A program made the translations under genes and the position numbers. Positions 27,010-36,027 of a stretch of DNA of 64,000 nt are shown one piece after another. Source of the DNA: Burkholderiales bacterium (lineage in GTDB: Bacteria > Pseudomonadota > Gammaproteobacteria > Burkholderiales > Casimicrobiaceae); contig JAEUPL010000039.1 of the NCBI GenBank assembly GCA_016790165.1, positions 1-64,000 of the forward strand, written 5' to 3'. How positions within the stretch are numbered: position 1 is the stretch's first letter; the number at the start of each line of letters is the position of its first letter. The notes below the pieces were generated by a model, which was given only the letters and a program-made list of their open reading frames with translations, was not told where the DNA came from and ran no database searches.

Positions 27010-27645
27010 TTACTGGCTTGACGTAGGTGACTCTGGATTCGGAGCAGCAATCGGTGGGCCGCATGTGCCGACACAGGAGTTGCTTCCGAGCGGATTGTCG
27101 TACGTGATGACCGTGAAGGAATTGGCGCAACACTGCACGGCCAACGGCATCACGGCGTTGACGCAGGTGCTGATGTTGGTCTGAGCGCCGGCCGACACGT
27201 CCTGCCCGTTGGCGATGCAAGCCAGCGAATAGCCACAGCTGTTGTTCAGGAAGCTGCGGATCGCTGGCCATGTGTTGCGCGGCGCACCCGACTGTGCGGC
27301 GGATGACACCGTCGTTCCGGTCATTCCGAGCATGACACGATTGAGAATGACGCCGTCGGTCGTCGCGTGAATCACGCCGTTTCCGTCCACATCGTGGCAG
27401 TTCGGCGGGGCGGAACAGGACACAAAGCTCACGATGGGAAACAACACCGTACACGTCCATGCATACGGCCCGGTTCCGGACACGGCACTTGCAAAACCAG
27501 CAGTACAGAGTCCCGTCGTCGGCGCGCTCAGCGCCGGTCGTCCGTTGGAAGGCCCACAGGTTTGCGCGCCGGCAGTCACCGCCGCCAGCACCGAAAACAG
27601 CGCGGCAAAGCGGCGCCAACTCAATTGCTGGATCAGGTGTTGCAT
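27010..27645 (-). CDS. Exported Cys-rich protein with dockerin-like DxDGxG loop
   Basis: A 211-residue protein with a signal peptide (RRFAALFSVLAAVTAGA, cut before QTC). The mature protein has an N-terminal module (CGPSNG to SFVSCSAP) of a type I recognise from exported beta-proteobacterial proteins. It is followed by CHDVDGNGVIHATTDGVILN, resembling a calcium-binding EF-hand/dockerin loop, then a Cys-containing C-terminal region. The same loop type recurs at the end of the YVTN protein at 61480-62871. AGGGGG precedes the ATG. Function unknown; secretion or cell-surface location is inferred. Confidence 0.75.
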   Translation of the reverse strand: MQHLIQQLSWRRFAALFSVLAAVTAGAQTCGPSNGRPALSAPTTGLCTAGFASAVSGTGPYAWTCTVLFPIVSFVSCSAPPNCHDVDGNGVIHATTDGVILNRVMLGMTGTTVSSAAQSGAPRNTWPAIRSFLNNSCGYSLACIANGQDVSAGAQTNISTCVNAVMPLAVQCCANSFTVITYDNPLGSNSCVGTCGPPIAAPNPESPTSSQ

Positions 27646-27753
27646 GACCCCCCTCGCCTATCGATGTTAGACAGACGGGTAGCCTACACCGTGCCCAACC
27701 AAATTTCAATCAACCGGAGAACCGCGCCAAACGCGCAAGGCTTCAGTGTTTCC

Positions 27754-28518
27754 CTACGCCCGATACCCCGGATCAATGCGATCCACCAGTCGCTGCAGCG
27801 CGGCAAACGAGTCCGCTCCGGCACCATACTTCGGGTCGAAATTGAGCGCATCACGCACGCACTTCTCCAGCACTGGCTCCGGGATTGCGCGAAGTTTGCC
27901 GAGCTGCGAGGATGCGAGCTGCACTTCGCAGGCGCGTTGCAGCACCCACATATAGCTGAACGCCATCGGTAGCGTCTGACCGATGGCAACCGGGCCGTGG
28001 TTGCGCAGAAGCAGCACCGGCTTGTCGCCCGCACTGGCGAGGATGCGCGCGCCCTCGTCGCGATGCACGGTGATGCCTTCGAAGTCGTGATACGCGACCT
28101 TGCCCCACAGGTGCGCCGCATAGAAATTGGTGAACGAGAGCCCTTCCTCGCTGCAGCACACCGCCATCGTCGGCGTGGTGTGCACATGGATCACGCAATG
28201 CGCGCTCGGGTGCGTGGCGTGAATCGCGCCGTGGAAGGTGAAGCCCGCCGGGTTGATCGGCCAATCACTGTGGCCAATGATGTTGCCGTCCACGTCCACC
28301 TTGACCAGATTCGACGCCGTGACCTCGGTGTAGTGCAGGCCAAACGGGTTGACCAGAAAGTGCTTCGGTTCACCGGGCACGCGCAGCGAGATGTGGTTGT
28401 AGATCAGCTCGTTCCAGCCGAGCATCGCAAATATGCGATAGGCGGCAGCGAGTTGCACGCGGGCGTCCCATTCCTCCGCGCCGAAGCGCGCGGGGCGGCT
28501 GAACGAGAGCGTGCTCAC
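27754..28518 (-). CDS. Class II aldolase/adducin family protein at the end of the hpa operon
   Basis: The 254-residue protein has the zinc-dependent class II aldolase fold: SLRVPGEPKHFLVNPFG at the start, HVHTTPTMAV supplying two metal histidines, and LLLRNHGPVAIG with a third. This family includes fuculose-phosphate aldolases, decarboxylating aldolases and non-catalytic adducin-like proteins, so the reaction is undetermined. It starts 4 bases after hpaI, so it belongs to the homoprotocatechuate operon. It may handle a side product or an aldol intermediate, which is inference. No canonical Hpa gene is of this family. Confidence 0.85.
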   Translation of the reverse strand: MSTLSFSRPARFGAEEWDARVQLAAAYRIFAMLGWNELIYNHISLRVPGEPKHFLVNPFGLHYTEVTASNLVKVDVDGNIIGHSDWPINPAGFTFHGAIHATHPSAHCVIHVHTTPTMAVCCSEEGLSFTNFYAAHLWGKVAYHDFEGITVHRDEGARILASAGDKPVLLLRNHGPVAIGQTLPMAFSYMWVLQRACEVQLASSQLGKLRAIPEPVLEKCVRDALNFDPKYGAGADSFAALQRLVDRIDPGYRA

Positions 28519-28522
28519 TGGT

Positions 28523-29305
28523 CTAAGCCGTCACGCCGCCGCGACCAAAACGCTGTGCCAGCGCGCGCGCATGTCGGGTCAGCAGATTGACATCAATCCC
28601 CACCGCGACGAACAGTGCGCCCAGCTCCAGGTAGCGATGGGCGTCGGGCTCGTTGACGGCGAGGATGCCAGGCGCCTTCCCCGTCGCACGCACGCGACGG
28701 ATGCCATCCTCGATGACCTGTTGCACGTCGGGATGCGCTGCATTGCCCAAGTGCCCGAGCGACGCCGACAGATCGGACGGCCCGAAGAACACGCCATCGA
28801 CGCCCTCCACCGCAAGAATCGCGTCGAGATTCTTGACCGCGGTTGCGGTTTCCGCCTGCACCAGCAGGCACACCTGATCGTTGGCCCGCTTCAAATAATC
28901 GGGCACCGCGCTCCAGCGGGAAGCACGCGCGCTGCCGGCGCCAACACCGCGGATGCCGTGCGGCGGATAGCGCATCGCCCGCACCATCGCGGCGGCCTGC
29001 TCGGCCGTATCCACCATCGGCACCAGAATCGTCTGCGCGCCGATGTCGAGGTACTGCTTGATCAGCACCGGGTCGCCCACGGGCACCCGAGCCACAGCCT
29101 GCGGACCATAGCCGCTTACCGCCTGCAGATTCGCCGCCATCATCGGGATGTCATTCGGCGAGTGCTCACCGTCGATGAGCACCCAGTCGAAGCCGCAGCT
29201 CGCGCAGATTTCGGTGGCGTAAGCATTGGCCAGCATCAGCCAGAAGCCGACCTGCGGCTGGCCGGCCTTCATTGCTTCCTTGAACGGATTGGACATGGGA
29301 ATCAT
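28523..29305 (-). CDS. hpaI: 4-hydroxy-2-oxoheptanedioate aldolase
   Basis: Class II pyruvate aldolase cleaving 4-hydroxy-2-oxoheptane-1,7-dioate to pyruvate and succinic semialdehyde, last step of the homoprotocatechuate pathway. The 260-residue HpcH/HpaI-family protein shows [11 protein letters not shown], the catalytic-Arg region [25 protein letters not shown] and [13 protein letters not shown]. The start at 29305 has AGGAG eight to ten bases upstream; an ATG three codons later is possible. It follows hpaH by 24 bases. Confidence 0.95.
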   Translation of the reverse strand: MIPMSNPFKEAMKAGQPQVGFWLMLANAYATEICASCGFDWVLIDGEHSPNDIPMMAANLQAVSGYGPQAVARVPVGDPVLIKQYLDIGAQTILVPMVDTAEQAAAMVRAMRYPPHGIRGVGAGSARASRWSAVPDYLKRANDQVCLLVQAETATAVKNLDAILAVEGVDGVFFGPSDLSASLGHLGNAAHPDVQQVIEDGIRRVRATGKAPGILAVNEPDAHRYLELGALFVAVGIDVNLLTRHARALAQRFGRGGVTA

Positions 29306-29329
29306 GGGTGACGCTCTCCTGAAGATGGC

Positions 29330-30133
29330 CTACACAAATTTGAAACTGAAGCGCCCAAGCGCGCCGTAATCGGCTTCGAAATGGTCGCCGCGCGCTGCGT
29401 TCACCGGACGCGTGAATGAGCCGGCGAGCACCACGTCGCCCGCGTTCAACTGCTCGCCGTACGGCGCGATCTTGTTCGCCAGCCACGCGACGCCGATGGC
29501 CGGATGCCCAAGCACGCCCGCGGCAAGACCGGTTTCTTCGACCACGCCGTTCTTGCTGAGAATTGCCCCCGCCCAGCGCAAGTCGATATCGCTGACACGG
29601 GCACGACCCGGACCGACGATGATGCCGGCATTGGCCGCAAAATCGCTGATGGTGTCGAACACCTTGCGCATCGCTTTCGTCTCGCGATCAAACTGCTCGA
29701 TGCGGGCATCGATGATTTCAATCGCCGGGGCCACATAGTCGGTCGCGTCGAGCACGGCGTCAAGCGTGACGTCGGGCCCCTTGAGTGGCGCTCGAAGAAT
29801 GAATGCCAGCTCCACTTCAACGCGCGGCGCGATGAAGCGATCCAACGGCAAATCCGTATTCGCAGCGAAGAACATGTCGTCCATCAGCGGTGCGTAGTCC
29901 GGCTCGTCGATCTGGCTGGCCTGCTGCATCGCACGCGAGGTCAGGCCGATCTTGCGGCCCTTGATGTTGCGGCCGTCAGCCAGTTCAAGCTTTACCCATT
30001 CGCGCTGGATGGCGTAACCATCCTCGATGGTCATCTCTGGATACTGCTTCGAGAAGTGGCGAAGCTGGGTGCGCGATTTGCGCGCGTCGTAGAGCTGGCG
30101 GGCCAGTGACTGAACAAGCTCGGGAGTCAGCAC
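29330..30133 (-). CDS. hpaH: 2-oxo-hept-4-ene-1,7-dioate hydratase
   Basis: Hydrates 2-oxohept-4-enedioate to 4-hydroxy-2-oxoheptanedioate, the substrate of HpaI. The 267-residue protein belongs to the FAH-fold hydratase group (MhpD/HpaH) with [34 protein letters not shown] with the metal-binding Glu residues, and [14 protein letters not shown]. The C-terminus is RFSFKFV. It begins 2 bases after hpaF and is part of the continuous hpa operon. Length matches HpaH (about 267). Confidence 0.95.
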   Translation of the reverse strand: MLTPELVQSLARQLYDARKSRTQLRHFSKQYPEMTIEDGYAIQREWVKLELADGRNIKGRKIGLTSRAMQQASQIDEPDYAPLMDDMFFAANTDLPLDRFIAPRVEVELAFILRAPLKGPDVTLDAVLDATDYVAPAIEIIDARIEQFDRETKAMRKVFDTISDFAANAGIIVGPGRARVSDIDLRWAGAILSKNGVVEETGLAAGVLGHPAIGVAWLANKIAPYGEQLNAGDVVLAGSFTRPVNAARGDHFEADYGALGRFSFKFV

Positions 30134-30135
30134 GC

Positions 30136-30585
30136 TCAGACCTTCGGCTGAAACAGCGGGTGCAGCGAACTGTTCTTGGCATCGAACACTTCATGCCCCT
30201 CGTCGATCTGTAGCGTGATGCCGATGTGACGGCTGGCCAGGTGTTCGGCGAAATGGGCCCTGGTCGCCGCTTCCACCGCATTGCCGACCGCTTCATGCAC
30301 AGCCGCGCTGCGTCCTTTGGCCATACGCAGATTCAGGTAGACGAAGGCGTAGTCGCCGTCGCCGCCTGCCCCACGCCCGGCCGCGCCATCATCGGCCACT
30401 GCATGGTGCATCGCGGGAAACGCGAGCACACGCGTACCACCCGTGGGGAACACCTGCTTGCCCTGTTCGTCGCGCGCGGCCAGCATGGTGTCGCACAACT
30501 TGCGACACAGCGCTTTCATGTCACTGCCGCCTTGTGCGGTGGGCCGATCGAGGTTTCCTGTGTAGAGGATAACGAGGTGTGGCAT
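30136..30585 (-). CDS. hpaF: 5-carboxymethyl-2-hydroxymuconate delta-isomerase
   Basis: Isomerises 5-carboxymethyl-2-hydroxymuconate in the homoprotocatechuate pathway. The 149-residue product belongs to the tautomerase superfamily; the start [12 protein letters not shown] exposes Pro-2, the catalytic proline after Met removal, which fixes the ATG at 30585 despite a longer open frame. [13 protein letters not shown] and [16 protein letters not shown] are family features. It is somewhat longer than enteric HpaF (about 126) because of an insert around residues 60-80 rich in Gly/Ala. It begins 13 bases after hpaD. Confidence 0.9.
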   Translation of the reverse strand: MPHLVILYTGNLDRPTAQGGSDMKALCRKLCDTMLAARDEQGKQVFPTGGTRVLAFPAMHHAVADDGAAGRGAGGDGDYAFVYLNLRMAKGRSAAVHEAVGNAVEAATRAHFAEHLASRHIGITLQIDEGHEVFDAKNSSLHPLFQPKV

Positions 30586-30598
30586 CGATGTCTTCGTT

Positions 30599-31522
30599 CT
30601 AAAGTCGGCCGATGGCCTGATACCCCAGCGCCGCCGAGGCCTGCGCGGCGGGGATCGCGCTGCCATCGTTCGGCGTCACCGGGAACACGGCGTTCAACTG
30701 CCCGGTCCCCGAGGCCCCAAAGTAAGGCGTGATGATCTCGGCTTTGCCGTCGTAATCCGACCAACCGAGCGCACCAAGCATCATCGCGGTGTCGTGCATG
30801 AAGCCTTCACCGTGGCCCTTGGTCGCGTACTCCGGCAGCATTTCACAGAACTTCTGCCACTCACCCCGCTGCCACATCGCCAGCACGCTGTGGTCCAGCG
30901 ATTCGAGCAACGGGCTCCAGATCTTGAAGGCGAATTCAGGCGCCAGGCCGTTCTGTGCGAAGCGGTGGCTGAGGCTGCCGCTGGCAAAGAACGCGACGGT
31001 GCCGTCGTAGTGTTCCTCCACGGCGCGCCGCATTGCCCAGCCGAGCCGCGCGCTGTCATTGAGGTAATGCACAGTGCACATGGCCGAGACCGAGATCACC
31101 TTGAAGTGCTGGTCCACGTTCATGTACCGCATCGGCACGATGGTGCCGTACTCCGGGTCGAGCGTGGTGGCATCATGCGCCAACGTCTCCACACCCATCT
31201 CGTTGCAGGTCTTCGCCAGAATCTTGCCGAGCGCCGGATTGCCGGGGAATTCGAACGGCATGTTGCTGATGAAGTGCGGCAGCTCGTTGCTGGTGTAGAG
31301 CCCCTTGAAGTGCTGCGCGCAGTTCAGGTGATAGTTCGCGTTCACCAGCCAGTGCGTATCGAACACCACAATGGTGTCCACCCCCAGCTCACGGCAGCGA
31401 CGACCAATCTCGCGATGACCATCGATAGCGTCCTGCCGCGTGCCCTTGCGCGGCCCGTCCAGCTCCGAAAGGTAGATCGACGGAACGTGCGTGATTTTGG
31501 CGACCAGTGCCAGCTTGCCCAT
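30599..31522 (-). CDS. hpaD: 3,4-dihydroxyphenylacetate 2,3-dioxygenase
   Basis: Extradiol ring cleavage of homoprotocatechuate to 5-carboxymethyl-2-hydroxymuconic semialdehyde, the committing step. The 307-residue protein is of the class III LigB type: KITHVPSIYLSELDG near the N-terminus holds a metal-ligand His, IVVFDTHWLVN a second, and later blocks include ASGSLSHRF and GHGEGFMHDTAMM. Fe(II) dependence is inferred from family. It sits between the Bug receptor gene and hpaF with gaps of about 10 bases. Confidence 0.95.
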   Translation of the reverse strand: MGKLALVAKITHVPSIYLSELDGPRKGTRQDAIDGHREIGRRCRELGVDTIVVFDTHWLVNANYHLNCAQHFKGLYTSNELPHFISNMPFEFPGNPALGKILAKTCNEMGVETLAHDATTLDPEYGTIVPMRYMNVDQHFKVISVSAMCTVHYLNDSARLGWAMRRAVEEHYDGTVAFFASGSLSHRFAQNGLAPEFAFKIWSPLLESLDHSVLAMWQRGEWQKFCEMLPEYATKGHGEGFMHDTAMMLGALGWSDYDGKAEIITPYFGASGTGQLNAVFPVTPNDGSAIPAAQASAALGYQAIGRL

Positions 31523-31531
31523 ACTCCCCCC

Positions 31532-32521
31532 TCAATTCCCCGCGCTGATATTGGCGCGGCGGATGACGTCTGCGTACTTGTCAATCTCACTGCGAATGAA
31601 CGCGCCGAACTGCGCGGGCGTCCCCGCCAGCGACACAATGCCGCCATCGGAGAACGCCTTGACGACGGCCGGCGATTGCAACGCCTTGTTGATCTCGGCG
31701 TTCATTCGAGCAACGACCGCGTCGGGCGTACCGCTTCGCGCCAGCATGCCGCTCCACGAGTTCGACTCAAGCACCACGCCTTGCTCGGCGAGGGTCGCGA
31801 TTTCGGAGGCTTGTGATGATCGCTTCGCGGTCGCCATGCCGAGCGCCACCAGTTTGCCCGCTTTGACGTGCTGACGGAACTCTGGCCAGTTGCCAAACAT
31901 CATCGTCACCTGCCCGCCCAGCAGGTCATTGAGCGCTGGCGCCTGCCCCTTGTAGGGCACATGCGTCAACTGCACGCCGAGGGCGTGTTCCAGCATTGCA
32001 CCCGAGAGATGGGCAGATGTTCCACTGCCGAACGAGGCGTAACTGAGTTTTCCCGGCGCCTTGTTGGCTGCGGCAGCGAGATCAGCCACCGTGCGCAATC
32101 CCGTTGCGGGATGCACGGCCAGCACGTGCTCGCTCATCCCCATCAACCCAACCGGGCGCAGGTCACGCAGTGTGTCGTATGGCAAATTCTTGACCAGCGT
32201 CTGATTCGCGCAGAAGCTGTTGGCGACGGTGACGAAGGTGTAGCCATCGGCCGGCGCCTTGGCTGCTGCATCCACGCCGATCACCGTGCCCGCGCCCGGC
32301 CGGTTCTCAACGATCACCGGCTGGCCGAGCGCCTTCGCCACTTCAGTGGCTACCAGTCGAGTCACCAGGTCCGTCGTGCCGCCTGGCGGGAACGGCACGA
32401 TGATGCGCACCGGCTTCGCGGGCCAGTCAATCGCCTGCGCCGATACGCGGGTCATCCACAAGCCAGTCGCCGAGGCAGCGCCCAGCGCAGACAGTGCAGC
32501 AAGGACATTGCGGCGATCCAT
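31532..32521 (-). CDS. Bug family (TctC-like) periplasmic solute-binding protein
   Basis: A 329-residue extracytoplasmic receptor of the tripartite tricarboxylate transporter family, much expanded in Burkholderiales. The N-terminus MDRRNVLAALSALGAASATG is a signal with paired arginines; the mature start WPAKPVRIIVPFPPGGTTD is the Bug signature, with ENRPGAG and YASFGSGTSAHL following. The ATG overlaps the hpaE stop (TGATG), so it is translationally coupled inside the hpa operon. That suggests it binds homoprotocatechuate or a related aromatic acid (inference). No TctA/TctB membrane partners are present in the window. Confidence 0.92.
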   Translation of the reverse strand: MDRRNVLAALSALGAASATGLWMTRVSAQAIDWPAKPVRIIVPFPPGGTTDLVTRLVATEVAKALGQPVIVENRPGAGTVIGVDAAAKAPADGYTFVTVANSFCANQTLVKNLPYDTLRDLRPVGLMGMSEHVLAVHPATGLRTVADLAAAANKAPGKLSYASFGSGTSAHLSGAMLEHALGVQLTHVPYKGQAPALNDLLGGQVTMMFGNWPEFRQHVKAGKLVALGMATAKRSSQASEIATLAEQGVVLESNSWSGMLARSGTPDAVVARMNAEINKALQSPAVVKAFSDGGIVSLAGTPAQFGAFIRSEIDKYADVIRRANISAGN

Positions 32522-33990
32522 CACACGCCCCAGTGCGGAATGTGGTGGCTACCCAGGCTCACCGCCACATTCTTTGGTTCAAGAAACACTTCATAGCTCC
32601 AGGTGCCGCCTTCGCGGCCGGTGCCGCTGGCCTTGGTGCCGCCGAATGGCTGCCGCAGGTCGCGCACATTCTGGCTGTTGACGAAGCACATGCCGGCCTC
32701 TATGCCGGCTGCCACACGATGTGCACGACCCAGATTCTCGCTCCACACGTAGCTCGACAGACCATACTGGATGTCGTTGGCGATGCGAATGGCGTCGGCC
32801 TCGTCGTTGAACGGGATCAGGCACGCCACCGGCCCGAAGATTTCGTCCTGCGCGATCTTCATCTGGTTATCGACGTCGGCGAACACGGTCGGCCAGACGA
32901 AATTGCCCTTGCCCAGTGCCGGGGCAAGCTCCGCCGCGTACGACGGGCGGTCCAGCCCACCGCACAGCAGCGTCGCGCCTTCCTTCGGGCCAAGATCAAT
33001 ATAGCTTCGTACCTTGGCCAGATGCGCTGGCGAGATCATCGGGCCGATGATGGTTCTGTCGTCGAGCGGGTCGCCCACCGCGATGCGCTTCGCGCGCTCG
33101 GTGAACTTCTGCGCAAAATCCGCGTAGATGGACTTCTGCACGAGGATGCGGCTGCCCGCCGTGCAGCGCTCGCCGTTGTTCGAGAAAATCATGAACACCG
33201 CAGCATCGAGCGCGCGGTCGAGATTGGCGTCGTCGAAAATCACAAACGGGCTTTTGCCACCGAGCTCCATGCTGAACTTCTTGAGCCCTGCGGCCTGCAC
33301 GATGCGGTTGCCGGTGACGGTGGAACCGGTGAACGAAATGGCACGCACATCCGGGTGCGCGCACAGCGGCTCACCCACCTCCTTGCCGTAGCCATGCACC
33401 ACATTCAGCACGCCCGCAGGAATGCCCGCTTCCAGCGCCAGCTCGCCCAGCCGCGCGGCGGTCATTGGCGACAGCTCGCTCATCTTGAGCACCGCCGTGT
33501 TGCCAAATGCGAGACAGGGCGCGGTTTTCCACGTCGCGGTCATGAACGGCACATTCCACGGCGAAATCAGCGCACAGACGCCGACCGGATGAAACAGTGT
33601 GTAGTTGAGATGCGTTGGCGTGGGGTAGGTGTGGCCGTCGACGCGCGTGCACATCTCGGCGAAGTAGTAGAAGTTGTCCGCCGCGCGCGGCACGAGTTGT
33701 TTGCCGGTTTGCGCGATCACCTGCCCGGTATCCTTCGTCTCGGTCTGCGCGATTTCCGGCACGTGCTTTGCGATCAGATCGCCCAGCTTGCGCATCAGGT
33801 TCGCGCGCTCCGTGGCCGGCCGCGCTGCCCATGCCGGGAACGCGGCCTTCGCGGCAGCGACGGCCGCGTTCACTTCATCGGCGCCGCCGCGCGCCACTTC
33901 GGCGAGTGTTTCCTGCGTGGCGGGGTTGACGGTTTCGAAGTAGTCGTTGCCGGCCTGTGCTTTGCCGTTGATGAGGTGCTGGATTTGCAT
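32521..33990 (-). CDS. hpaE: 5-carboxymethyl-2-hydroxymuconate semialdehyde dehydrogenase
   Basis: NAD-dependent oxidation of the ring-cleavage semialdehyde to 5-carboxymethyl-2-hydroxymuconate. The 489-residue ALDH shows ISPWNVPFMTATWK, FTGSTVTGN, the catalytic Glu in MELGGKSP and the nucleophile Cys276 in NNGERCTAGSR. The C-terminus contains RQPFGGTKASGTGREGG. Specificity is assigned from wording typical of HpaE and from operon position between hpaG2 and hpaD. The stop overlaps the Bug gene start. Confidence 0.95.
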   Translation of the reverse strand: MQIQHLINGKAQAGNDYFETVNPATQETLAEVARGGADEVNAAVAAAKAAFPAWAARPATERANLMRKLGDLIAKHVPEIAQTETKDTGQVIAQTGKQLVPRAADNFYYFAEMCTRVDGHTYPTPTHLNYTLFHPVGVCALISPWNVPFMTATWKTAPCLAFGNTAVLKMSELSPMTAARLGELALEAGIPAGVLNVVHGYGKEVGEPLCAHPDVRAISFTGSTVTGNRIVQAAGLKKFSMELGGKSPFVIFDDANLDRALDAAVFMIFSNNGERCTAGSRILVQKSIYADFAQKFTERAKRIAVGDPLDDRTIIGPMISPAHLAKVRSYIDLGPKEGATLLCGGLDRPSYAAELAPALGKGNFVWPTVFADVDNQMKIAQDEIFGPVACLIPFNDEADAIRIANDIQYGLSSYVWSENLGRAHRVAAGIEAGMCFVNSQNVRDLRQPFGGTKASGTGREGGTWSYEVFLEPKNVAVSLGSHHIPHWGV

Positions 33991-34002
33991 GCTGCTTCCT
34001 GA

Positions 34003-34770
34003 CTAGCGACCGAACGCGTCGTCGCCCACAATGGTGTTGACGAGGCTTCCGATGCCTTCAATTTCGGTGACAACCTCATCGCCGACGTTCACATTGACCA
34101 CGCCTTCCGGCGTGCCGGTGAGAATCACGTCTCCCGGTTGCAGCGTCATGAAGGCGCTGAGGTATTCGATCAGCGCCGGGATATCGTTGATCATGTTGCC
34201 GGTGTGGCCCTGTTGCGTGACGTTGCCGTTGACCAGGGTGCGCAGCGTCAGGTCGTGCGGGTTCTCGATGTCTTCCGCATCCACCAGCCACGGCCCCAGC
34301 ACCGTGCCGCCGTCGCGGTTCTTGACGCGCAAATTCGGGCGGTACCAGTTTTCGAGATAGTCACGAATCGCATAGTCGTTGCACACGGTGTAGCCCGCAA
34401 CATGCCGCATCGCGTCTGCGGCGCGGACCTTGTGGGCGGGTTGGCCGACGACCACCGCAAGCTCGCACTCGTAGTGCATGAACGTCACATCCGCCGGACG
34501 GCGGGTGAAACCGCGATGGCCAATCACTGCGCCCGGCCCCTTCAGAAACACCAGCGGCTCATCCTTCGTGGTGATTGTCAATTCCTTCGACAACTCTTTG
34601 ACGTGGTCACTGTAGTTGAGGCCGAGCGCGATGAGGGTGCCCACTTCAAAGGGCGGCAGCCACACCACGTCGGCCTCGGTCAGAACGCGGCCGTCGGCGA
34701 GGCGGACGCCGCGCTCATGGGGGCAGGCGGCATGAATGGCGCCAGCATAGGCGACGCGCCCGGTTTTCAT
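34003..34770 (-). CDS. hpaG2: FAH-family decarboxylase/isomerase subunit HpaG2
   Basis: One half of the bifunctional 5-oxopent-3-ene-1,2,5-tricarboxylate decarboxylase / 2-hydroxyhepta-2,4-diene-1,7-dioate isomerase. The 255-residue FAH-fold protein has IALGLNYSDHVKEL, FLKGPGAVIG, the metal-binding block FMHYECELAVVVG, YTVCNDYAIRDYLENW and ILTGTPEGV. In enterics the two halves are fused in one HpaG polypeptide; here they are separate, coupled genes (4-base ATGA overlap with hpaG1). Alternative naming as HpaG C-terminal domain is possible. Confidence 0.92.
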   Translation of the reverse strand: MKTGRVAYAGAIHAACPHERGVRLADGRVLTEADVVWLPPFEVGTLIALGLNYSDHVKELSKELTITTKDEPLVFLKGPGAVIGHRGFTRRPADVTFMHYECELAVVVGQPAHKVRAADAMRHVAGYTVCNDYAIRDYLENWYRPNLRVKNRDGGTVLGPWLVDAEDIENPHDLTLRTLVNGNVTQQGHTGNMINDIPALIEYLSAFMTLQPGDVILTGTPEGVVNVNVGDEVVTEIEGIGSLVNTIVGDDAFGR

Positions 34771-35471
34771 GCGACCTCCCGACGGCGGGCCGGTTGAATC
34801 ACCGCTTCGAACATGCCGACGCCGGCGATCGCCGCGCGCATCCGCTGCCCGACCCGTACGACGGGCGCGCCGTGCGGCACGCCCAGCATGAGGACATCGC
34901 CGGGCGCCAGCGTCATGAAGTCGGTCACGTCAGCAAGCAACTTCTCGACCGGCCGGATCATGTTCGCCGTGCTGCTTTGCTGCGCCGGATCACCGTCGAC
35001 GGAAACGGTGATCGCCAGTGCGTTCGGGTCGCCGAGATCGATTGCCGAAACCACGCGCGGGCCCACGTAGCACGAGCCGTCGCGCGCCTTGAAGCGTACC
35101 GATGGCCGATAGAAACTCTCATGCGGAACGCTGAAATCCACCACCATGGTGTAGCCAGCGATCACCTCGCTGGCTGAGCTTGCAGCCACGCGACAGGCGG
35201 TGTGCCCGATCACGATGCCCAGCGACACACCAACCTGCCATCCGTCGCCCTCGTCGGGTGCGACGACGGGCTCTCCTGCGGACAGCAACGTGTTGCGTGG
35301 CTTGACAAACAGCACCGGCGCCTTCGGTGCCGCCTTGTAGGGCGCGGCGTTGGCAGCGTCGCCCAGCGCCGCCAGCGCTGGCGCGTGGTTGAGCAGGGCG
35401 CCGTAGACGACGCCACTCAAACGCCACGGGCGCATGGGCATGTCGATGGCAGGACCGGAGCGCATGTTCAT
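34767..35471 (-). CDS. hpaG1: FAH-family isomerase/decarboxylase subunit HpaG1
   Basis: Companion half of the split HpaG. The 234-residue FAH-fold protein has LSGVVYGALLNHAPAL, FVKPRNTLLSAGEPV, VSLGIVIGHTACRV and GYTMVVDFSVPHESFYRP, with LMLGVPHGAPVV near the end. The acidic metal-binding residues expected in FAH proteins are partly replaced (VSLGIVIG rather than YECELAVV), so HpaG2 may carry the metal site and HpaG1 may be structural or act in the other partial reaction; this is inference. First gene of the operon, 79 bases from divergent hpaR. Confidence 0.9.
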   Translation of the reverse strand: MNMRSGPAIDMPMRPWRLSGVVYGALLNHAPALAALGDAANAAPYKAAPKAPVLFVKPRNTLLSAGEPVVAPDEGDGWQVGVSLGIVIGHTACRVAASSASEVIAGYTMVVDFSVPHESFYRPSVRFKARDGSCYVGPRVVSAIDLGDPNALAITVSVDGDPAQQSSTANMIRPVEKLLADVTDFMTLAPGDVLMLGVPHGAPVVRVGQRMRAAIAGVGMFEAVIQPARRREVA

Positions 35472-35480
35472 GGTTGCCTG

Positions 35481-35505
35481 ATTACTAATATGTGAGTAAT
35501 ATTAG
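35481..35505. promoter_or_regulatory. Candidate HpaR operator in hpaR-hpaG1 spacer
   Basis: Two interleaved inverted repeats sit in the 79-base divergent spacer: ATTACT...AGTAAT (35481-35486, 35495-35500) and CTAATAT...ATATTAG (35485-35491, 35499-35505). This AT-rich palindromic core is the only one in the spacer and matches the style of MarR-family operators. Its 3' edge lies 46 bases before the hpaR start and its 5' edge 10 bases before the hpaG1 start, so binding could control both. Confidence 0.65.
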
Positions 35506-35550
35506 CGTTGACCTTTGCGCGCTGTCAATCTGCATTTCGCTATCACCTGA

Positions 35551-36018
35551 ATGTCTGCCCCGCCCGCCGTACCGATTCGCCATCGTAATCTGCCGCTTCT
35601 ATTGCTGCATGCGCGTGAGGCGGTGCTGTCGCGCTTCCGGCCGATCCTCAATGCGCATGGCCTGACCGAACAGCAGTGGCGCATCATCCGCGCCCTGCTG
35701 GAGCTGGGGCCGCGCGAGCCTCGCCAGATCGTTGACCTCTGCGGCATCTCGAGCCCGAGCCTCGCCGGCATACTCTCGCGCATGGCCGATTTGGGCCTGA
35801 TTGCCAAGACGCCGGTCGACGGCGACCAGCGTCGCGTGCGCATCTCGCTCACCACAAAGAGCCGCAGTCTGGCGCGCCGCATTGCGCCGCAGATCGAGTC
35901 CACCTACGCCGACATCGAGGCGGTGCTCGGCCGCGAGTTCACCGACGCGACCTATCGCGCACTGGACGCGATGATTTCGCGACTGGGGCAGGCAACGAAC
36001 GGCGGACTGGCGGAGTAA
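35551..36018 (+). CDS. hpaR: MarR-family regulator of the homoprotocatechuate operon
   Basis: A 155-residue winged-helix regulator with the wording of Hpa[17 protein letters not shown] at the N-terminus, [15 protein letters not shown], the recognition region [18 protein letters not shown] and the wing [13 protein letters not shown]. HpaR represses the hpa meta-cleavage operon and is relieved by aromatic pathway compounds, as known for the family. It is divergent from hpaG1 with a palindromic site between. The luciferase-like gene follows after 9 bases and may be co-transcribed. Confidence 0.93.
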   Translation: MSAPPAVPIRHRNLPLLLLHAREAVLSRFRPILNAHGLTEQQWRIIRALLELGPREPRQIVDLCGISSPSLAGILSRMADLGLIAKTPVDGDQRRVRISLTTKSRSLARRIAPQIESTYADIEAVLGREFTDATYRALDAMISRLGQATNGGLAE

Positions 36019-36027
36019 ATTAGCGGG

